Shown here piece by piece: positions 1 to 5,507 of a stretch of DNA of 5,507 bases. The notes beneath the pieces were generated by a model that saw only the letters and a program-made list of their open reading frames with translations, searched no databases and was not told the origin of the DNA. The number at the start of each line of letters is the position of its first letter. The first letter of the stretch is position 1. The stretch is from contig QYQI01000126.1 of the NCBI GenBank assembly GCA_007280825.1, forward strand, positions 1 to 5,507, written 5' to 3'. This DNA is from Ignavibacteriales bacterium. GTDB lineage: Bacteria > Bacteroidota > Ignavibacteria > Ignavibacteriales > Melioribacteraceae. The position numbers and the translations under genes are program-made.

Positions 1-585
1 CCTCTTATTAGTCCGACTGAAATTACAAATTCTATTACTGTAGGTTCCGAAACCATATCGAATAATTTTTTTAAAATGTATAATAATTCAAACAGTGGAA
101 AAGATTCTGTTATTACACTTATCACCAACAGCGATGTTACCGGCGGAATTACTTCACCTGTTTCTACTTTATCTTTTACATATACTTTATCTACATCGCC
201 AATAACCGGCGGGAAAAAGATTGCGGAAAATTTCTACTCAATGCTGGAACCACAAAGTTATATTTTAAATGAAGCAAATGTATTGAGCGGTAATGTTATG
301 TTTGCTGTGATAGATTATCCTTTCCCGCAGCCGTTCAAATATTCTTTGTATAATGTAATAAACTTTCCGGTTGCCGCTAACGGTGAAAAAACAGCACAAC
401 TTTACATTTATTCTGTTGATATGAATTTGGTTTATTCAGGTCTAATTAATATTGTTGGCAATCAAATAATTTCGTGGAATTGTTTGGATAATAACGGCAA
501 GAAGTTGGGAACTGGCGTTTATATCTTTGTAACTAAAACGGGGGATACAATTAAAAAAGGGAAGTTCGTTATTCACAATGATTAA
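1..585 (+). CDS. C-terminal part of a secreted/surface protein with a type IX-style sorting domain (5' end outside window)
   Basis: The frame is open from base 1 with no stop, so this is the last 194 residues of a longer protein. The ATG at 76 is only an internal Met. The first ~100 visible residues are Ser/Thr/Asn-rich with alternating hydrophobic positions, as in beta-sandwich extracellular domains; I cannot assign a family. The last ~90 residues look like a Por/type IX secretion C-terminal domain (FlgD-Ig-like fold): a YPFPQPFK segment at residues 106-113 in place of the usual YPNPF, then AQLYIYSVD, a Trp-containing strand (ISWN), GTGVYIFV at about 170-177 and a basic end, KGKFVIHND. In such proteins this domain directs export across the outer membrane and is usually cleaved. 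The stop lies inside the start of ccmA (8-base overlap), so the two are probably co-transcribed. No CxxCH heme motif is present in the visible part. The sorting domain is fairly secure; the function of the rest is unknown. Confidence 0.8.
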   Translation, partial: PLISPTEITNSITVGSETISNNFFKMYNNSNSGKDSVITLITNSDVTGGITSPVSTLSFTYTLSTSPITGGKKIAENFYSMLEPQSYILNEANVLSGNVMFAVIDYPFPQPFKYSLYNVINFPVAANGEKTAQLYIYSVDMNLVYSGLINIVGNQIISWNCLDNNGKKLGTGVYIFVTKTGDTIKKGKFVIHND

Positions 586-1216
586 TTACACAGTAGAGCT
601 GAATAATCTTATTAAATATTTCGGAAGACGATTGATCTTTGACGGAATTAATTTTTCTTTTTCATCGCAGCATATTTATGGAATATCCGGACCGAACGGT
701 TCAGGCAAATCAACGTTAGTGAAAATTATCGCAAATTTAATTTCGCCCACGCGCGGAAAAGTTATTCATAAAAATAATTTGAAAGAAGTGGAATCCATCA
801 AACTTCACAATCACATTGGTTTTGTTTCACCATATCTTTTTCTTTATGATGAATTCACCGCCGAAGAAAATCTTTTACACTTTTCGAATATTAGAGGGAT
901 TAGTTTCGATAAAGAACGTTCAGACTACTTGCTGAACGAACTAAAACTTATTGACCGGAAAAATGATCTTGTCCGCGGGTATTCTTCAGGAATGAAACAG
1001 CGGTTGAAATTTATTTTTGCTCTTCTGCACCAGCCATCTCTAATAATTTTAGATGAACCAACATCCAATTTAGATAATCTCGGCAAAGAAAAAGTTTATG
1101 AATTAATTAAGAAAGAAGCTGAAAATAATTTGGTTATAATTGCTTCAAATGAAGATTCGGACATTGCATTATGTAGTCAAGTAATTGAATTGGAAAAATT
1201 TAAAAGAGCAAATTAA
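578..1216 (+). CDS. ccmA: Heme exporter / cytochrome c biogenesis ABC transporter ATP-binding protein CcmA
   Basis: This 212-residue protein is a single ABC ATPase domain, close to the ~205-residue size of CcmA. Visible motifs are Walker A GPNGSGKST (38-46), a signature loop YSSGMKQR (135-142, in place of LSGGQ), Walker B LIILDEP (155-161) with catalytic Glu160, and a D-loop SNLD (163-166). In System I cytochrome c maturation, CcmA works with CcmB and CcmC on the cytoplasmic face, where ATP hydrolysis releases holo-CcmE so heme can reach apocytochromes. The CcmA call rests on size, the LYDEFTAEENL segment (89-99) and the adjacent ccmB; the motifs alone would fit any small ABC ATPase. Two positions are unusual: the Q-loop region reads GFVSPYL with Ser84 where Gln is expected, and the switch His is replaced by Asn191 (IIASNED). 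The start overlaps the upstream gene by 8 bases. An AAGGGA at 557-562 is rather far from the ATG, so translational coupling is likely. Confidence 0.85.
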   Translation: MINYTVELNNLIKYFGRRLIFDGINFSFSSQHIYGISGPNGSGKSTLVKIIANLISPTRGKVIHKNNLKEVESIKLHNHIGFVSPYLFLYDEFTAEENLLHFSNIRGISFDKERSDYLLNELKLIDRKNDLVRGYSSGMKQRLKFIFALLHQPSLIILDEPTSNLDNLGKEKVYELIKKEAENNLVIIASNEDSDIALCSQVIELEKFKRAN

Positions 1217-1219
1217 TAA

Positions 1220-1879
1220 ATGAAAGCATATTCACTTTTCAAAAAAGATTGGCAATCGGAACTGCGCACGCGTTATGCAATTAATGCACTGGCAATGTTC
1301 ATCCTGGTTACAATCAGCGTAATAATGTTTTCAATTGGAAGTGAAAAGATCTCAGAGTATCTAACCGGCGGACTTTTATGGGTAGTAATATTTTTCTCGG
1401 CAATGTCGGGACTCTCACGCGCTTTTGTATCAGAAGAAGAGCGCGGAACAACGATGACACTTCATTTAATTGCCGCACCATCAACTATATTTTCAGGTAA
1501 ACTTATTTTTAATCTCCTGCTCGTTTTCTTAATGAACTTCGTAATTACTTTTCTTTTTTCAATCTTATTCAATTCTTTCATAATAAAAAACTTCACGTTA
1601 TTTGCAATTGCATTTCTGTTCGGAAATATCGGAATTGCAATTTCATCAACAATCATCGCAGCGATAATATCCAAAGCTAGTTCCAAAGGAACACTTTACC
1701 CGGTTTTATCATTCCCGATTTTACTTCCATTAATTCTCACGCTTCTTGAGCTAACCAAATTTGCAATGGATGGTAATTCAGTCAGCAGTTCATTTGTAGA
1801 AATTGCCGTTCTTGTTTGTTACGATGTAATTATGTTAACGGCTTCCTATCTGTTATTCGATTTTATTTGGGAAGAATAA
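1220..1879 (+). CDS. ccmB: Heme exporter / cytochrome c biogenesis membrane protein CcmB
   Basis: This is a 219-residue, very hydrophobic protein, matching the usual ~220 residues of CcmB. I see about six membrane segments, near residues 20-40, 50-66, 96-118, 125-150, 158-178 and 193-214. Diagnostic stretches are the cytoplasmic loop FVSEEERGT (69-77) after the second segment, where CcmB proteins carry an acidic loop followed by GT, the SKGTLYPVLSFPILLP region (154-170), and a C-terminal FDFIWEE. CcmB is the permease subunit that docks CcmA in the inner membrane during cytochrome c maturation. The ATG comes 3 bases after the ccmA stop, with a purine-rich AAAAGAG (1202-1208) inside the end of ccmA as a possible ribosome binding site, so the two are certainly one transcription unit. 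The expected partner ccmC does not follow; 162 non-coding bases and then lgt come next. Confidence 0.85.
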   Translation: MKAYSLFKKDWQSELRTRYAINALAMFILVTISVIMFSIGSEKISEYLTGGLLWVVIFFSAMSGLSRAFVSEEERGTTMTLHLIAAPSTIFSGKLIFNLLLVFLMNFVITFLFSILFNSFIIKNFTLFAIAFLFGNIGIAISSTIIAAIISKASSKGTLYPVLSFPILLPLILTLLELTKFAMDGNSVSSSFVEIAVLVCYDVIMLTASYLLFDFIWEE

Positions 1880-1921
1880 TTGTCTTATCCTTTTTTTGAT
1901 TCAAAAAGCATATCTGCTTAG

Positions 1922-1953
1922 TTGCTTTATTAACCGCCTATTATGTAAATTTG
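1922..1953 (+). promoter_or_regulatory. Candidate Bacteroidota-type promoter for lgt
   Basis: TTG at 1922-1924 is followed after 21 bases by TAAATTTG at 1946-1953. This fits the -33/-7 consensus described for Bacteroides and Flavobacterium (TTG, about 17-23 bases, TAnnTTTG), and the -7 element matches at every fixed position. Transcription would start near 1960, leaving a leader of about 80 bases before lgt. Such short motifs arise by chance in AT-rich DNA, and I do not know that this organism uses the Bacteroidota-type consensus. Its position in the only long gap upstream of lgt supports it. Confidence 0.35.
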
Positions 1954-1959
1954 CCATCA

Positions 1960-2002
1960 CAGCCGAACGCCAAAATCTATTTTGTCTCTTAGGCTGCTTT
2001 TT
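1960..2002 (+). terminator. Weak terminator-like structure (end of ccmAB or lgt leader)
   Basis: CAGCC (1960-1964) can pair with GGCTG (1992-1996), followed by C and five T (1998-2002). The 27-base interior holds its own small hairpin, CAAAA-TCTA-TTTTG (1971-1984). The outer stem is only 5 bp with a long interior, so intrinsic termination would be inefficient. It could end the ccmAB transcript. If the candidate promoter just upstream is real, the structure would instead lie at the very start of the lgt leader. Confidence 0.25.
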
Positions 2003-2041
2003 CAAATCAGATAAAGATCAAACCATTAAAGTAAGGTAAAT

Positions 2042-2827
2042 GTGATATACTGGAATGTAAGCCCTGATATTTTCTCGATCGGTCCCGTTACAATTCGCTG
2101 GTATGGACTTCTTTTTGCAATGTCGTTTATTGTCGGATACCAGATTATGGCGATTATTTTTAAGAGAGAAAATAGATCAGAACAAGATCTAAACGATTTA
2201 GTTTGGTATATGATTCTTGGAACTGTTCTCGGTGCACGTCTCGGTCATTGTCTTTTTTATAATCCCGATTATTATTTAAGTCATCCGTTAGAAATACTTC
2301 AAATTTGGAAAGGCGGTTTGGCAAGTCACGGTGCGGGAATTGGAATAATAACAGCTCTTATTCTTTATACTCGAAAGAAAAAAGAAATTTCATTTTTATG
2401 GATCATGGATCGTGTTGTTATAACAGTTGCGCTCTCAGGATTTTTTATCCGTTTGGGAAATCTATTTAACTCGGAAATAATTGGTAAACCAACTAATGGA
2501 AATTGGGGATTTATATTTGTCTCTGTGGATAATATTCCACGTCATCCGGCTCAGCTTTACGAAGCAATTGCATATTTGTTAATCTTTATTTTTTTGCTTT
2601 CGTTCTATTTTAGAGTTAAAGGAAAATTCAAGAACGGACTGCTGTTCGGATTGTTTCTTATCTCTATTTTCGGGTTCAGATTTTTTGTTGAATTTTTTAA
2701 GGAAAATCAATCCCTCTTTGAGCAAAAATTATTTTTGAATATGGGACAACTCTTAAGCATTCCTTTTGTGATCATGGGAATTTATTTTCTATTCCGCGAA
2801 GATAAAAAAGTCATTAAAATTCAGTAA
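2042..2827 (+). CDS. lgt: Prolipoprotein diacylglyceryl transferase Lgt
   Basis: Lgt transfers the diacylglyceryl group of phosphatidylglycerol to the lipobox Cys of prelipoproteins in the inner membrane, the first step of lipoprotein maturation. The 261-residue protein has the usual size, about seven membrane segments and the family landmarks in order: SIGPVTIRWYGLLFA (12-26); GGLASHGAGIG (91-101) with His96, equivalent to E. coli His103; the signature RLGNLFNSEIIG (137-148) with Arg137, Asn140 and Glu145, equivalent to E. coli Arg143, Asn146 and Glu151; RHPAQLYEA (167-175); FRFFVEFFK (212-220), with Arg213 the probable match to Arg239; and MGQLLSIPF (234-242). Ile136 replaces the Gly usual before the signature Arg. 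The start is GTG: an in-frame stop lies at 2027-2029, no ATG lies between, and AAGG (2033-2036) is 5 bases upstream. An ATG at 2040 in another frame overlaps it and is followed directly by TGA. Confidence 0.95.
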   Translation: MIYWNVSPDIFSIGPVTIRWYGLLFAMSFIVGYQIMAIIFKRENRSEQDLNDLVWYMILGTVLGARLGHCLFYNPDYYLSHPLEILQIWKGGLASHGAGIGIITALILYTRKKKEISFLWIMDRVVITVALSGFFIRLGNLFNSEIIGKPTNGNWGFIFVSVDNIPRHPAQLYEAIAYLLIFIFLLSFYFRVKGKFKNGLLFGLFLISIFGFRFFVEFFKENQSLFEQKLFLNMGQLLSIPFVIMGIYFLFREDKKVIKIQ

Positions 2828-2850
2828 CCTTTTAGAAAGAACAAACTTTG

Positions 2851-4014
2851 ATGAAAAATAAAATTATTTCTTCGCGAACTTCTTTATTACTAATTCTTTT
2901 TGTAATGCCGTTACTTTTTTCTTTTACATCAACTGTGCAAAAACAAAATTATAATCCATCGTTAGACACACTTCGGTTTACCGGTGAAACTCATCTTCGT
3001 AACATAAAACAGCTTACCTTCGGCGGGAACAATGCCGAAGCATATTGGAGTTTTGATAATAAACAATTGACATTTCAAAGCGATTGGAATGAAATTAATT
3101 CACAACCGTGCGATCAAATTTTCAAAATGAATATTGACGGCTCTTTACTTGAGAATGGGAAACGGTATGAATTAATTTCAACAGGAAAGGGAAGAACTAC
3201 TTGCAGCTATTTTCTTAAAGATGGAAGAATTATTTATGCCTCTACTCATGCTGCATGTGATAAATGCCCTGAACATCAGATGTTTAGCGGCGGAAGATAT
3301 GTTTGGCCGTTGTTCAACAGCTATGATATTTATATTGCAAACAAAGACGGATCTAACCTAAAAATATTGATTGGCGGAGAAGGTTACGATGCCGAAGCCA
3401 CTGAATCACCGGACGGTAAATATATAATCTTTACTTCAACACGTTCAGGTGATTTGGAACTATGGCGATATGAAATGAAAACAGGAAAATATTTACAACT
3501 TACTAACACATTAGGATACGACGGCGGCGCTTTCTTTTCTCGCGATTCAAAACATATTGTTTGGAGAGCAAGCAGACCTCAAGGCGATGAAGCTGAAACA
3601 TATAAGAAACTTCTGGCAGAGGGTTATATTGAACCGAAGGAACTAAACATTTTTGTTGCTGATATTGACGGCAAGAATGCAAAACAAGTTACACACCTTC
3701 CGGGTGCTAATTGGGCTCCTTTCTTTCATCCTGATGGAAAAAAGATTTTGTTCTGTTCTAATAATCACTCGGTTGATAAGGGTGGAAGGATATTTGACAT
3801 TTTTATGATTAATATTGGTGGGATCGGACTTGAAAAAATTACTAATTCGGAAACGTTCGATGCATTTCCTATGTTTTCATACGATGGTAAAAAAATAGTT
3901 TTTAGTTCTAACAGAAGAGCCGATAGAAAACCAACACACGATACTAATGTTTTTGTTTCTGATTGGATTGAAAAACCGGAAGCAGTTGATATAAATTTTA
4001 AATCACAAAAATAA
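2851..4014 (+). CDS. Exported TolB-like PD40 beta-propeller protein
   Basis: This 387-residue protein begins with a signal-peptide-like segment: MKNK, then a hydrophobic core at about residues 11-25. There is no lipobox Cys, so it is probably a soluble periplasmic protein rather than a lipoprotein; the cleavage site is not clear. The rest is built of PD40 (WD40-like/TolB) repeats, with blade motifs at WSFDNKQLTFQSD (66-78), SPDGKYIIFTSTRSGDLEL (186-204), FSRDSKHIVWRASRP (229-243), HPDGKKILFCSNNH (293-306) and SYDGKKIVFSSNRR (343-356), ending in TNVFVSDWIE. I recognise this arrangement from uncharacterised 'TolB-like' proteins; it is not classical TolB, since no tol or pal gene is nearby and the TolB N-terminal domain is not evident. 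A Cys/His cluster lies at 118-142 (Cys118, His133, Cys136, Cys139, His142). I chose the ATG at 2851 over the TTG just before it; AGAAAGA (2834-2840) is a plausible ribosome binding site. The gene starts 23 bases after lgt, so they are probably co-transcribed. Its substrate or partner is unknown. Confidence 0.8.
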   Translation: MKNKIISSRTSLLLILFVMPLLFSFTSTVQKQNYNPSLDTLRFTGETHLRNIKQLTFGGNNAEAYWSFDNKQLTFQSDWNEINSQPCDQIFKMNIDGSLLENGKRYELISTGKGRTTCSYFLKDGRIIYASTHAACDKCPEHQMFSGGRYVWPLFNSYDIYIANKDGSNLKILIGGEGYDAEATESPDGKYIIFTSTRSGDLELWRYEMKTGKYLQLTNTLGYDGGAFFSRDSKHIVWRASRPQGDEAETYKKLLAEGYIEPKELNIFVADIDGKNAKQVTHLPGANWAPFFHPDGKKILFCSNNHSVDKGGRIFDIFMINIGGIGLEKITNSETFDAFPMFSYDGKKIVFSSNRRADRKPTHDTNVFVSDWIEKPEAVDINFKSQK

Positions 4015-4018
4015 TATT

Positions 4019-4096
4019 GTCATTCTGAGAGATCTCTAACTTTTTGAGTTGTGAGATCCTTCGTCGTCCGGCAACAGCCGGGCTCCTCAGGATGAC
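4019..4096. repeat. Palindromic intergenic element folding as a three-way junction (dispersed-repeat type)
   Basis: GTCATTCTGAG (4019-4029) pairs with CTCAGGATGAC (4086-4096), 11 positions with one G-T wobble. Inside are two further hairpins. GATCTC (4031-4036) pairs with GAGATC (4053-4058), prolonged by TAAC/GTTG around a TTTTTGA loop with one bulged T. CCGGC (4068-4072) pairs with GCCGG (4077-4081) around an AACA loop, and GT/GC flanks add a G-C pair and a wobble. Together they give a closed three-way junction filling nearly the whole gap between two genes, 4 bases after one stop and 12 bases before the next start. The CATTCTGAG...GAGATCCTTCG...CTCAGGATGAC pattern resembles a dispersed intergenic repeat I have seen in several bacterial phyla; I cannot name the family. 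Only one copy is in this window. No T-run follows on the + strand, so it is not a typical intrinsic terminator. Confidence 0.75.
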
Positions 4097-4108
4097 TAAA
4101 GAACAATC

Positions 4109-4534
4109 ATGACAGAAAAAGAATTTACACAAAATTGGGTTGAGAAAATCAAAGAGAAGTTAAAATCATTCCCGGATGATTTTATCGGCTCGGCTGAATA
4201 CGAAGAAATTTCTCTTCCCGGAAAAATCCTCTTTCTTCCCCCGCCATTTTTTGACAGCTACCAAATTACAAACGAACTTGGTGAAACTATTTTCACTACG
4301 GACGATCACTTTAAAGCAAAATATGTTCTCTATGCAAACAGATTAAAGCCGCCGCAGATAAAAATACCGAAAGAAGGAATGCATGTTTATGAAACCGTGC
4401 GAGATTACGAAAAACATCTTGATTCATTCTTAAAAGAAATGGAAAAAGAATTCAAGCAGAATTTTCCGAACTCGAAAGGATTTAAAAGAATTTCAATACA
4501 AGTATTCAACTCACTCAACCTCACACGACAATAG
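4109..4534 (+). CDS. Conserved-looking hypothetical protein, 141 residues
   Basis: I do not recognise this protein. It has no signal peptide, membrane segment or cysteine, so it is probably cytoplasmic. Visible features are an amphipathic N-terminal helix with alternating Lys/Glu (about 4-20), a Pro-rich turn LFLPPPFFDSY (41-51), a strand-like stretch ITNELGETIFTTDD (53-66), a central segment YVLYANRLKPPQIKIP (72-87), a Lys/Glu-rich helix at about 95-118 that could form a coiled coil, and a basic tail. The ATG at 4109 is the first start after an in-frame TAA at 4097-4099, with only a weak AAAGAA (4098-4103) ahead of it. Base composition and codon use look like the neighbours. It ends one base before the RNA methyltransferase start, so the two are surely co-transcribed and probably translationally coupled, which suggests but does not prove a shared role in RNA modification or ribosome biology. 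Confidence 0.75.
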   Translation: MTEKEFTQNWVEKIKEKLKSFPDDFIGSAEYEEISLPGKILFLPPPFFDSYQITNELGETIFTTDDHFKAKYVLYANRLKPPQIKIPKEGMHVYETVRDYEKHLDSFLKEMEKEFKQNFPNSKGFKRISIQVFNSLNLTRQ

Positions 4535-4535
4535 T

Positions 4536-5483
4536 TTGATCGAACTTAGCAGTAACATAACAGATTATATCCGCACGCACTTCGGGGAAGAATTTCTAAT
4601 TAATTATAAACAATATCACAATAGCCAGTACAAACCTTATCTCAGAACTTCTTTACTGAATGATAATTATGATCTGGAAGAACGTTTAAAGAGTTACGGA
4701 ATCAATCTTCAGACTATTCCCAATATTAAAAATGCATTTCGTATTATCTCCGGCGAAGAAGTTGTAAGCAAAACGCTCGAGTTTATTCTCGGCAAGTATT
4801 ACATACAAAGTTTATCGTCAATGATTCCGGCTCTTGTCCTTAATCCAAGCAGCAGCGATGCAGTTTTAGATTTATGCGCTGCGCCCGGTTCTAAAACAAC
4901 ACAGCTTGCAGAGTTGATGAACAACCGCGGAACTTTGATCGCGAATGAAATATCTGTTGACCGTTTGAAAAGTTTGGTCTTTAACGTAGATAAAATGAGT
5001 CTTGTGAATGTTGGTATTTTACACGGCAAAGGAGAATTGTTGAGTAAACAATTTGAGAACCGGTTCGATAAAATTTTAGTTGATGCACCGTGCAGCGCTT
5101 TGGGAATCGTTCAGAAAAAGGGCGAGGTTAGTAATTGGTGGGATCAGCGCAAAGCTGAAGCAATGTCGGACTTACAATTGCGCCTTCTTATTGCAGCAAT
5201 TAAAATGTGCAAAGTTGGCGGCGAGATTGTTTATTCAACATGCACATTAACTCTTGAAGAAAATGAAATGGTAATAAATAAAGTGCTGAATAAATATCCT
5301 GTTGAACTGGAAGAAATGGATCTGCCTGTTAAAAGTAATGAAGGATATACAAAATTTGGGGATGAAACTCTTAGCAGTGAGTTAAAAAAAACCAGACGGA
5401 TTTTTCCTTGGGAAATTGAAAGCGAAGGATTTTTTGTAGGCAAGCTTAGAAAGATTGATAAGACCGAACCGTTAGAGTGCTAG
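4536..5483 (+). CDS. NOL1/NOP2/Sun-family RNA (cytosine-C5) methyltransferase
   Basis: This 315-residue protein is a SAM-dependent enzyme that methylates C5 of cytosine in rRNA or tRNA. The N-terminal ~85 residues (starting near FGEEFLINY) form the usual small RNA-binding lead-in. The catalytic Rossmann domain follows: YIQSLSSMIPALVL (89-102); the SAM-binding LDLCAAPGSKTTQLA (111-125); acidic NE (137-138); FDKILVDAPCSALG (177-190) with Cys186 of the PC motif; and the nucleophile Cys236 in VYSTCTL (232-238), followed by EEN (241-243). Both family cysteines are present. The end, RIFPWEIESEGFFVGKL, is the standard closing motif. There is no N-terminal NusB domain, which argues against a full-length RsmB, and no large C-terminal extension like that of RsmF. 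Size and layout fit the short bacterial/archaeal class whose target cannot be told from sequence. The start appears to be TTG, one base after the upstream stop; no ATG exists in frame nearby and no clear ribosome binding site is visible. Only 24 bases follow its stop. Confidence 0.9.
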   Translation: MIELSSNITDYIRTHFGEEFLINYKQYHNSQYKPYLRTSLLNDNYDLEERLKSYGINLQTIPNIKNAFRIISGEEVVSKTLEFILGKYYIQSLSSMIPALVLNPSSSDAVLDLCAAPGSKTTQLAELMNNRGTLIANEISVDRLKSLVFNVDKMSLVNVGILHGKGELLSKQFENRFDKILVDAPCSALGIVQKKGEVSNWWDQRKAEAMSDLQLRLLIAAIKMCKVGGEIVYSTCTLTLEENEMVINKVLNKYPVELEEMDLPVKSNEGYTKFGDETLSSELKKTRRIFPWEIESEGFFVGKLRKIDKTEPLEC

Positions 5484-5507
5484 ACGAGACAAGAAAAAAA
5501 ATATGAA

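Larger units (their letters stand above)
1880..2041 (+). other. Non-coding stretch between ccmB and lgt
   Basis: The 162 bases between the ccmB stop and the lgt GTG contain no ORF of useful length and no recognisable remnant of ccmC. They hold a small hairpin AAGCA-TATC-TGCTT (1906-1919), a candidate promoter (1922-1953), a composite stem followed by five T (1960-2002), and an AAGG ribosome binding site at 2033-2036. This is the only sizeable gap in the window that could separate two transcription units. Confidence 0.6.

Noticed and set aside
76..78. ATG at 76 as the true start of the first gene
   Set aside because: The same frame is open to base 1 and the protein is clearly the C-terminal end of an exported protein, which needs an N-terminal signal peptide not present here.
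138..211. Repeated ACCGGCGG (138-145 and 204-211, and again within ccmB near 1363)
   Set aside because: It encodes Thr-Gly-Gly each time in the same phase; short and best explained by codon use, not a regulatory repeat.
1462..1686. Minus-strand ORF of 74 codons inside ccmB
   Set aside because: It is a shadow of ccmB in another frame with no family features and no ribosome binding site.
4799..5029. Minus-strand ORF of 76 codons inside the methyltransferase gene
   Set aside because: It lies opposite the SAM-binding motif region of a well-conserved gene; the translation resembles nothing.
5384..5391. Run of eight A in the methyltransferase gene as a programmed slippage site
   Set aside because: The frame is intact across it and the conserved C-terminal motif follows in frame; A-runs are expected in AT-rich Lys codons.
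5231..5443. Minus-strand ORF of 70 codons inside the methyltransferase gene
   Set aside because: Low-complexity Ser-rich translation produced opposite a Glu/Lys-rich coding region; no independent support.
5503..5507. ATG near the end of the window as the start of a next gene
   Set aside because: Only five bases are visible after an A-rich stretch; a following gene is plausible but cannot be supported.

Overview
The window is an AT-rich stretch of bacterial chromosome in which every gene is on the + strand. It most resembles a member of the Bacteroidota/Chlorobi group, and my best guess is an Ignavibacteria-like lineage. Three things point there: the first gene ends in a type IX secretion (Por)-style C-terminal sorting domain, one intergenic stretch holds a good match to the Bacteroidota promoter consensus (TTG, 21 bases, TAAATTTG), and the protein variants (a Lgt with IRLGN, a CcmA with an Asn at the switch-His position, a TolB-like propeller ending in TNVFVSDW) look like versions from that group. 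The lineage is inferred from style, not from a marker gene.

Layout. Bases 1-585 are the 3' end of a gene for a secreted or surface protein that starts outside the window. Its stop overlaps the start of ccmA (578-1216), which is followed after 3 bases by ccmB (1220-1879). CcmA and CcmB are the ATPase and a membrane subunit of the cytochrome c maturation (System I) ABC exporter. No ccmC follows. A 162-base non-coding stretch (1880-2041) holds a candidate promoter and a weak terminator-like structure. It leads into lgt (2042-2827), the prolipoprotein diacylglyceryl transferase, which starts with GTG. An exported TolB/PD40-type beta-propeller protein (2851-4014) follows 23 bases later.

Between the propeller gene and the next gene lies a compact intergenic element (4019-4096) that can fold into a three-way junction. 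It resembles a dispersed repeat type I have seen in intergenic DNA of several phyla (CATTCTGAG ... CTCAGGATGAC). Downstream are a short protein of unknown function (4109-4534) and, one base after its stop, a NOL1/NOP2/Sun-family RNA cytosine-C5 methyltransferase with an apparent TTG start (4536-5483). The window ends 24 bases later.

The genes are mostly envelope and RNA housekeeping: cytochrome c maturation, lipoprotein modification, an exported propeller and RNA modification. I see no defence system, mobile element, CRISPR array, tRNA or rRNA. The items most worth a second look are the folded intergenic element, the separation of ccmAB from ccmC, the secreted-protein gene overlapping ccmA, and the unknown gene tightly coupled to the RNA methylase.
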